Source: JAIOQA01 sp035493675
GTDB lineage: Bacteria; Myxococcota_A; Polyangia; Haliangiales; Haliangiaceae
Length of the DNA stretch: 5,695 nt
Assembly (NCBI GenBank): GCA_035493675.1
Contig: DATJIA010000114.1
Coordinates: 1 to 5,695 of the forward strand
Direction: 5' to 3'
This document shows, piece after piece, positions 1-4,931 of the stretch. The notes under the pieces are model-generated. The model had not been told where the DNA came from. It did not search any database and saw nothing but the letters and a program-made list of their open reading frames with translations. Both the position numbers and the translations under genes were made by a program. The first letter of the stretch is position 1. Each line of letters begins with the position of its first letter.

Positions 1-43
1 TCTCGAGCGGGACCAGAACAACCAGGAGCGAAGCGTCTGCAAA

Positions 44-556
44 TCAGATTCCGCAGCGCAGCCCGTCGCCCTGCACGTAGAAGTAGTAGTCGGCGGTGTA
101 CGGCACGTCGATCGTCGCGCCATCGCTGCACGGGCCCGCCGGCGCGACGCCGCCGCTCGTGCGCATCCTTTGGATCCGCGTGACGTCGGTGAGGCGTCCC
201 GTCCCGGTGTGCGACGACACCCCGACGAGCAGCCACGGCACCGCGCCGTCGCCGTCGGGCCCCGCCGCCGACGCCAGCTTCGCCCCGACGATCTTGGAGC
301 CGTCGGTGAGCTCCCACGACGGGCCCGCGCCGTGGCGCCCGACGATCGCGCCGTCGTCGTCGGCGAGCTCGGCCGCGGGCGCGACCAGGCTCCACGCGCC
401 CGCGACGCACGCGTAGTCCTGCGTGCCGCGCGCGTGCAAGACGAACGCGACGCGCTGATCGTCGCCCGCCGCGATCGCCGGCGGCACGCGATCCGGACAC
501 GACATCGCCGCCGCGTGCGTGCACGCAGCGACCGCGACCAGCACCAACGCCCTCAT
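44..556 (-). CDS. Exported DUF3455 family protein, probable lipoprotein (170 aa)
   Basis: This is a small exported protein of the DUF3455 family, whose biochemical role is not known to me. The N-terminus is a short hydrophobic signal (ALVLVAVAA, residues 3-11) leading to Cys12 in a lipobox-like VAAC. A type I cleavage near the following AAAMS is an alternative because the hydrophobic stretch is short. The mature part shows the family pattern in order: FVLHARGTQDYAC (38-50), W55, VGRHGAGPSWELTDGS (72-87), PWLL (107-110), VTRIQR (125-130), TSGGVAP (133-139), C143 and YTADYYFY (153-160). Full family length is present. The start at 556 is chosen because the signal peptide begins there and its ATG overlaps the stop of the upstream kinase gene as ATGA; upstream codons in this frame are Arg-rich shadow of that kinase. 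No strong Shine-Dalgarno is seen, which fits translational coupling. It is the last gene of the kinase cluster. Family assignment rests on pattern memory, but the match is extensive. Confidence 0.88.
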   Translation of the reverse strand: MRALVLVAVAACTHAAAMSCPDRVPPAIAAGDDQRVAFVLHARGTQDYACVAGAWSLVAPAAELADDDGAIVGRHGAGPSWELTDGSKIVGAKLASAAGPDGDGAVPWLLVGVSSHTGTGRLTDVTRIQRMRTSGGVAPAGPCSDGATIDVPYTADYYFYVQGDGLRCGI

Positions 557-2208
557 ACGCCCCGCGACAACTGTCGAGGACGGCGGACCTTCGGCGGCCC
601 CGACTTGCGGCGCAAGAGCTTGTCGAACAGGCGCGAGAAGATGCCGCGCCGCTTGGTGCCGACGAACCGCCCGAGCATCGCGCTGCGCGCCGACGCGTCG
701 ACGCCGTACTCGCCGTACAGGTTGACGAGGTCCGCGACGAAGTCGCTGATGCCGGTCGTGTTGATGTCCCACGCCTGGCAGTACGAGTCCGGCTTGTTGC
801 GGATCATCGCCTTCGCGATGATGCGCATCACCTGTAGATCGATCAGCTCGCCGTTGCCGTCGAGATAGTGCTTGTACGAGAAGAAGCGATCGGCGGGCGC
901 GACCAGCGGCTTCTCGCCGTCTTTCTTGGGCGCGCGCAGCGAGTTGATCACCTCGTACTCGTGCGAGAGGTACGCCTCGATCGTGTTCTGCTCGTCGTGC
1001 GCCTCGTACTCGACGAACTTGTGGAACGCGTCGTAGAGCGTCTTGGGATTTCCGTACGCGCCGCTGACCAAGTAATAGAACATCGCGCCGAGCGAGTAGA
1101 TGTCGGCCGGACGATCGACGCTCTTGATGATCTTCGCGCGGACGTTGGTCTCCGACGGCTCCTGGAACGGCACCGCCAGGTAGAGCTTCCGCTTCGAACG
1201 ATCCGCGCCCGCGACCGGATAGCGCTCGGGCCGGTTGAAGATCTGGAAGGTGTCGTTCTGCGAGATGTACATGTAGAAGTCTTCGAAGTAGTCGACCTCC
1301 ATCGAGCCCTGCTGCACGTTCACGAGCAGCTCGAACGCGTTGGTCTCCTGCTCCGGCGACTGGAAGAACAGCGTGCCCGGCACGCCGCCGAGCTTCGTCA
1401 TCGAGAGATCGATCGTGTCCTCGTGGACCTTGCCGACGTTGAAGTCGGCGACGCGCACCGAGAGCGTCGCGCCCTGCAGGCCCGGCGTCGGCAAGCTGAT
1501 CATGATGTTCGCGGGCTTGAGATCGCGATGGACGATGTTGCGCGTCAGGTGCGCGTACTCGATCGCGCTCGCGACCGGCAAGACGTACTCGAGCACGCGG
1601 AACAAGCGCTCGCGCATGGGATACGCGAGCAGATCGTCGCGCAGCCCGCGGTTGCGCGAGCCCTTCAGGCGCTCCTCGAGGCTCATGTCGCAGAGCTCGA
1701 GGATCATGAAGTCGTTCTCGACCTTGTCGCGCAGCGCGACCGGGACGAAGTCGTTGTTGTCGCTCTCGCCCGACGCGTAGAGCGTGATGATGTTCGGGTG
1801 ACCCTGCACGCGCTCGAGCAGCTCCTTCTCGAGCTGGAAGCGGAGCGCGTCTTCCTCCGAGACGCCGCGCTGCAGGATCTTGATCGCGACGTTGCGGCGG
1901 AACGCGGTCTTCGACTCGAGCCAGCGCTCCTCGCCGAGGTACGCCTTCGCGAAGCGGCCGCTGCCGAGCTCGACCGGCAGGCCGTGCGCGTCGAGCACGA
2001 ACGAGTACGCGCGCGAGCGCACGACGTGCGAGCCCTGCGCCTGCGGCTCGGGCTGCGCGCCGATCGCGGGCGCGACGTGCGGCATCGCGTTGACGCCGGG
2101 GATCGCCGCGGGCGCCGCGGCTCCTTCAGGCACGCGGAAGTTCACGACGGTGTCCTCGCCGAACGTCATCGGGCCGGGCGGCTGCGAGTCCTCGCGTCGA
2201 CGGCTCAT
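553..2208 (-). CDS. Divergent Hanks-type Ser/Thr protein kinase with DFN motif and large insert (551 aa)
   Basis: This is a predicted cytosolic Ser/Thr kinase transferring phosphate from ATP to proteins; its substrates are unknown. Residues 1-65 are a Pro/Ala-rich leader. The kinase domain follows: glycine loop LGSGRFAKAYLG (81-92), VAIK with Lys110, an alpha-C Glu near 129, catalytic HRDLKPAN (227-234), metal-binding ADFN (254-257) where most kinases have DFG, SPE (284-286) and ADIYSLG (368-374). Between SPE and the ADIYSLG Asp lie 83 residues, against 12 in the neighbouring kinase, so about 70 residues are inserted (about 287-365). The usual subdomain XI Arg (DPxxR) appears to be Tyr476 in NKPDSY. 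The C-terminus is strongly basic (FSRLFDKLLRRK, 524-535) and could bind membrane or nucleic acid. No transmembrane segment is seen. The ATG at 2208 overlaps the upstream kinase stop (ATGA) and has GGGAGG 8 nt upstream, fixing the start. Catalytic Lys, Asp and Asn are kept, so it may be active despite its divergence. Confidence 0.93.
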   Translation of the reverse strand: MSRRREDSQPPGPMTFGEDTVVNFRVPEGAAAPAAIPGVNAMPHVAPAIGAQPEPQAQGSHVVRSRAYSFVLDAHGLPVELGSGRFAKAYLGEERWLESKTAFRRNVAIKILQRGVSEEDALRFQLEKELLERVQGHPNIITLYASGESDNNDFVPVALRDKVENDFMILELCDMSLEERLKGSRNRGLRDDLLAYPMRERLFRVLEYVLPVASAIEYAHLTRNIVHRDLKPANIMISLPTPGLQGATLSVRVADFNVGKVHEDTIDLSMTKLGGVPGTLFFQSPEQETNAFELLVNVQQGSMEVDYFEDFYMYISQNDTFQIFNRPERYPVAGADRSKRKLYLAVPFQEPSETNVRAKIIKSVDRPADIYSLGAMFYYLVSGAYGNPKTLYDAFHKFVEYEAHDEQNTIEAYLSHEYEVINSLRAPKKDGEKPLVAPADRFFSYKHYLDGNGELIDLQVMRIIAKAMIRNKPDSYCQAWDINTTGISDFVADLVNLYGEYGVDASARSAMLGRFVGTKRRGIFSRLFDKLLRRKSGPPKVRRPRQLSRGV

Positions 2209-4004
2209 CGGCGCTTCCTCCCGCCCGCGGGCGCGCCTCGATGCAGCATCGCGAGCTCGCGCCCCGGACCGAAATCGAGGAGCACGGCGCCCGCCGACAC
2301 CGGGACCGCGATCGTGACCGGTCCGAGGTCGTACAGGCGACTGCCGTCGCCGGGACGTCCGACGCTGCACCTCACATGATCCAGCGTACGCCGATCGGGG
2401 GCGATGAGATCGACATCCATGTCGGCTTCGACGTCGACCGCCGTCGAAGGTCGCCCACCGGTCCGCGCGACGAAGCAATTGAGGCCCTTCACGTTGACCC
2501 GCGGGGCCGCGGTCTTCGACGGCGTCACCGTCACGCGGAACCGCGCCGGTGACCGGAGCCACGGGCCGTCGCCGCCGAGATCGAGGTGCTCGTCGAGGGC
2601 GAGCGCGAGGGCCTTGATGCGGCGACCACCGACGAGGACCTCGTCCTTGCCGTCCGGATCGACCGCGAGGTGCATCGGGCGCGCGGTCTCGGGATCGGGC
2701 GCATGCACGGGCGTGATCGGCGTGATCGGCGCGAGCCCGGGGAGCGGCGGCGCGGGCAAGGGCAGGGGCACGGACATTTCTTCCGTCGTCCGTCGTCCGT
2801 CGTCCGTCGTCCGGAATTCGGACAGGATCTCGGACCGGACCACGGAAGACGGACGACGGACGACGGCTTCCACCGCGTCGCGCAGCGCCGCGGCGAACTC
2901 GTCCGCCGACGCGATGCGATCGGCGACGCGCGTCTTGCACGCGTGTCGCAAGAAGTCGGCGATCGGCGCCGGCAGCTTGGTCGCGTCGAGCGTCGCGTTG
3001 ATGCGGTCCTCGGGATCCTCGGTGCGCGCGCGGCCGGCGCGCTCGTCTTCCTTCGCGCTGTAGAGCGGGCGACCCGTCATCACATAGCCCGCGAGGAGCC
3101 CGAGCGCGTAGATGTCGGCGGGCGGACCGACCTGCTCGCCGCGCACCTGCTCGGGCGCGGCCCAGCCCGGCGAGTACAAGCGCAGCGGCACGCCCGATCC
3201 GAGGTGCGTGTCCTCGGCCTTCCAGTCGGGGCTCGTGCCCTCGATGCCGGCGTCGAGCTGCTCGAACAGGTGCGCGTCGGTCACGTCGACGACCTTCGCG
3301 ATGCCGAAGTCGCACAGCTTGACGACGCGCTTCGCGCCGGCGAGCCCGAACAAGATGTTCGACGGCTTGATGTCGCGATGCACGATGCCGCGCGCGTGCG
3401 CCTCGGCGAGCGCGCCCGCGACCGGCTCGAGGATGTCGGCGGCGTCCGCGGGCCCGAGCGGGCCGTGGCGCCGCACCAGCTGCGAGAGCGTGCCGCCCTC
3501 GAGCAGCTCGCTGATGAAGAACGGCGCCTGCACGTCGCCTTCGAGGTAACCGAAGTCGTAGATGCGCAGCGTGTTCGGATGCGAGAACTGCGACAGCGCG
3601 AACGCCTCCTGGACGAAGTGCTCGTACGCCGTCTTGTACGCGGCCTCGCCGGGACGCAGCCGGTGGAAGACCTTGATCGAGACCGGGCGGAACAAGCGGC
3701 GGTCGCGACCCTCGTAGATGATCGCCATCCCGCCTTGGGCGATCGCGCTGCCGACCTCATACCGGTCGAGCAGGCTGCGACCGGACAGGCCGAGCGAATC
3801 CTCCACTGCCCCGATGGTCCCGCTCGTCGGGAGTAGTGTCAATTCTCCGGAGACGTAAGGCGCTGCGGACAGTTGTGGGCACCGCGTGAGATCCGGGCCG
3901 ATGTGCTCGATCGCCTCAGCGAGCGCGTACGCCACAGATCGTGGCACGTCGCCTCGTGTGATTCCGCGTGATCGCCCGACCACGCGCTTTGCATATGCAC
4001 TCAT
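2205..4004 (-). CDS. Hanks-type Ser/Thr protein kinase with unknown C-terminal domain (599 aa)
   Basis: This is a predicted soluble eukaryotic-like Ser/Thr kinase. An N-terminal extension of about 80 residues matches nothing I recognise. The kinase domain (about 82-380) has a glycine loop IAQGGMAIIYEG (88-99), Lys111 in VSIK, alpha-C Glu133, catalytic HRDIKPSN (209-216), CDFG (231-234), AAPE (282-285), PADIYALG (295-302) and subdomain XI Arg363. All catalytic residues are present. The activation segment is long (about 50 residues from DFG to APE). Residues about 380-408 are encoded by an inverted heptamer repeat and read RRPSSVVR and TTDDGRRTT. A Pro-rich linker (410-440) leads to a beta-rich-looking domain (440-599) I cannot name, ending in basic GRKRR. 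No membrane segment is visible, unlike the PknB/PASTA receptor kinases. The start at 4004 has GAGG 7 nt upstream and no other Met precedes the kinase domain. It is the first gene of the minus-strand cluster and overlaps the next kinase by four bases. Confidence 0.95.
   Translation of the reverse strand: MSAYAKRVVGRSRGITRGDVPRSVAYALAEAIEHIGPDLTRCPQLSAAPYVSGELTLLPTSGTIGAVEDSLGLSGRSLLDRYEVGSAIAQGGMAIIYEGRDRRLFRPVSIKVFHRLRPGEAAYKTAYEHFVQEAFALSQFSHPNTLRIYDFGYLEGDVQAPFFISELLEGGTLSQLVRRHGPLGPADAADILEPVAGALAEAHARGIVHRDIKPSNILFGLAGAKRVVKLCDFGIAKVVDVTDAHLFEQLDAGIEGTSPDWKAEDTHLGSGVPLRLYSPGWAAPEQVRGEQVGPPADIYALGLLAGYVMTGRPLYSAKEDERAGRARTEDPEDRINATLDATKLPAPIADFLRHACKTRVADRIASADEFAAALRDAVEAVVRRPSSVVRSEILSEFRTTDDGRRTTEEMSVPLPLPAPPLPGLAPITPITPVHAPDPETARPMHLAVDPDGKDEVLVGGRRIKALALALDEHLDLGGDGPWLRSPARFRVTVTPSKTAAPRVNVKGLNCFVARTGGRPSTAVDVEADMDVDLIAPDRRTLDHVRCSVGRPGDGSRLYDLGPVTIAVPVSAGAVLLDFGPGRELAMLHRGAPAGGRKRR
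2217..2222 (-). promoter_or_regulatory. Ribosome binding site of the second kinase gene
   Basis: GGGAGG on the minus strand ends 8 nt before the ATG at 2208 and is a near-ideal Shine-Dalgarno. It lies inside the last codons of the upstream kinase gene. It decides the start of the second kinase because its reading frame stays open far upstream. Confidence 0.75.
2712..2729. repeat. Two tandem copies of a 9-bp unit in the Pro-rich linker
   Basis: CGTGATCGG occurs twice in direct succession (2712-2720 and 2721-2729). On the minus strand this encodes the repeated tripeptide in ITPITP within the Pro-rich linker of the kinase. It keeps frame and is probably ordinary replication slippage in a low-constraint linker. 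Confidence 0.6.
2783..2866. repeat. Inverted tandem-heptamer palindromic element inside the kinase gene
   Basis: Four exact tandem copies of CCGTCGT lie at 2783-2810. About 35 bp later the reverse complement appears as one degenerate unit AAGACGG (2846-2852) and two exact ACGACGG units (2853-2866). The arms share 19 bp of perfect complementarity and up to about 24 bp with one mismatch, so a long hairpin could form in RNA or single-stranded DNA. The spacer 2811-2845 includes GAATTC. The unit is 84 bp, is read in frame as about 28 codons of the minus-strand kinase gene, and falls in the linker after the kinase domain. A CTTCC direct repeat flanks it (2780-2784 and 2867-2871). The exact borders and the mobility are inference; the repeat structure itself is directly visible. 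Confidence 0.85.
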
Positions 4005-4083
4005 CGAGGGACCTCACGCGCGTGTGCAGAAATCCAAAACACGACGATCTTGAAGGCTCCCTCGCCAAGCGTAGGTTGAAACG
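4005..4083. promoter_or_regulatory. Divergent intergenic region carrying both promoters
   Basis: These 79 bp separate two divergently read gene sets, so promoters for both should lie here or just inside the gene starts. The central part (about 4027-4053) is noticeably more AT-rich than the surrounding coding DNA, as expected for promoter DNA. I could not assign convincing -35/-10 or sigma-54 elements on either strand. A perfect 10-bp palindrome, CACGCGCGTG, is at 4015-4024 beside the kinase ribosome binding site. Confidence 0.55.
4012..4015 (-). promoter_or_regulatory. Ribosome binding site of the first kinase gene
   Basis: GAGG on the minus strand lies 7 nt before the ATG at 4004, a good Shine-Dalgarno position, and supports that start. 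Its outer base is shared with the CACGCGCGTG palindrome at 4015-4024. Confidence 0.65.
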
Positions 4084-4887
4084 ATGGCCGCCCTTCGACG
4101 CCGCACCGGCAGCGACGACGTCACGGTGTCCTCGGTCATGAGCCGGGACGTGCTCTGCGTCGCGCCCGACATGAGCCTGGCGGCCCTCGCCGAGCTCATG
4201 ATCGGCAAGCACGTGCGCAGCGCGCCGGTGTGCGACGAACGCGGCCGCGTGATCGGCGTGGTCTCGATGTCGGATCTCGCGCGTGGCGGCGGCACGACCG
4301 TCGGCGATGTGATGATGCCGTTCGCGTTCACCCTCGCGGCGTCGGCGAGCCTCGCGCGCGCGGCCGCGCTGATGGCGTACGAGGGCATCGGCCGCGTCGT
4401 GGTCGTCGAGCCCGACGGCACGGTCGCCGGCGTGGTGTCGGCGGTCGACGTCATGCGGTGGCTCGCGCGCGCCGAGGGCTACGTCGTGCCCGGCTACACG
4501 CAAGACGAGCGCGTCGAGTCGGCCGCGAACCGCGTGCTGGTCGTCGACGACGATCCCGACATCCGCGATCAGCTCGCCGAGATCCTCGCCGAAGAGGGCT
4601 ACGAGGTGATCACCGCGGCCAACGGGCGCGAGGCGCTCGAGCGGCTGCGCGACGGCGGCCGCCCCGCGCTGATCCTGATGGACCTGCTCATGCCCGTGAT
4701 GGACGGCTGGGCGCTGCGCGCGGAGCTGGAGCGAGACCCGCGCACGCGCGAGATCCCGGTCGTCTTGTTGTCGGGCCAGGGCAACGCGCGCGAAGAGGCG
4801 ACCCGCCTCGACGCGCACGCGTGCTTGGTCAAGCCGGTCCCGTACCCGACGTTGCTCGGCACCGTCCAGAAGTTCTGCGCCGCGTGA
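4084..4887 (+). CDS. CBS-domain pair fused to response-regulator receiver domain (267 aa)
   Basis: This is a cytosolic signalling protein with a ligand-sensing module in front of a phospho-receiver. Two CBS motifs form a Bateman pair: the first at about 13-67 (VSSVMSRDVLCVAPD to IGVVSMSDLAR) and the second at about 72-128 (VGDVMMPFAFTLAAS to AGVVSAVDVMRWL). Such pairs usually bind adenosine nucleotides or S-adenosylmethionine. After a linker, the receiver domain (about 150-265) has acidic pocket Asp155-Asp156, phospho-acceptor Asp200 in ILMDLLMPVMDGW, switch Ser230 in VVLLSG and Lys250 in VKP, so it should be phosphorylatable. No DNA-binding or enzymatic output domain follows, as in CheY-like or relay proteins. 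The upstream ribosome binding site is weak (AGG about 8 nt before ATG). A sensor kinase gene starts 44 bp downstream on the same strand and is the likely partner. Assignment of both domain types is secure; the ligand and partner are inferred. Confidence 0.94.
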   Translation: MAALRRRTGSDDVTVSSVMSRDVLCVAPDMSLAALAELMIGKHVRSAPVCDERGRVIGVVSMSDLARGGGTTVGDVMMPFAFTLAASASLARAAALMAYEGIGRVVVVEPDGTVAGVVSAVDVMRWLARAEGYVVPGYTQDERVESAANRVLVVDDDPDIRDQLAEILAEEGYEVITAANGREALERLRDGGRPALILMDLLMPVMDGWALRAELERDPRTREIPVVLLSGQGNAREEATRLDAHACLVKPVPYPTLLGTVQKFCAA

Positions 4888-4913
4888 CCCGCACGAGAGA
4901 GCGCTTCGATCGC

Positions 4914-4920
4914 AGGGGGA
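4914..4920 (+). promoter_or_regulatory. Probable ribosome binding site of the HAMP-array kinase gene
   Basis: AGGGGGA lies in the 44-bp gap between the CBS-receiver gene and the next gene and ends 11 nt before the ATG at 4932. The spacing is slightly long but acceptable. No terminator-like hairpin occupies the gap, so cotranscription with the upstream gene is likely. Confidence 0.5.
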
Positions 4921-4931
4921 AACGAGAAGTC

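Noticed and set aside
1..43. Possible terminator or gene end after the DUF3455 stop
   Set aside because: No clear hairpin plus T-run or coding pattern can be seen in these 43 bases; I see nothing assignable there.
566..575. Inverted repeat GACA-AC-TGTC near the DUF3455 start
   Set aside because: Only four base pairs per arm and inside the kinase coding sequence; too weak for an operator or terminator call.
557..772. Upstream extension of the DUF3455 frame to 772
   Set aside because: It would bury the signal peptide behind 72 Arg-rich residues that are a shadow of the kinase C-terminus.
868..2379. Long plus-strand open frame (503 codons) opposite the kinase genes
   Set aside because: It is antisense to clear kinase motifs, is dominated by Arg/Leu/Val/Asp-Glu repeats typical of the reverse frame of GC-rich genes, and shows no domain.
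2783..2866. CRISPR array
   Set aside because: The repeat units are contiguous 7-bp tandem copies in inverted arms with no spacers, not regularly spaced 24-40 bp repeats.
2209..3315. Upstream extension of the second kinase frame to 3315
   Set aside because: The extension is an Arg-rich out-of-frame reading of the first kinase. The GGGAGG site and ATGA overlap place the real start at 2208.
2586..3836. Plus-strand open frame of 416 codons opposite the first kinase
   Set aside because: The composition is Arg/Ala-rich shadow sequence with no recognisable motif, fully antisense to a kinase domain with all catalytic residues.
3916..4818. Minus-strand open frame of 300 codons opposite the CBS-receiver gene
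   Set aside because: The plus strand encodes unmistakable CBS and receiver motifs; the minus frame is His/Arg/Asp-rich shadow.
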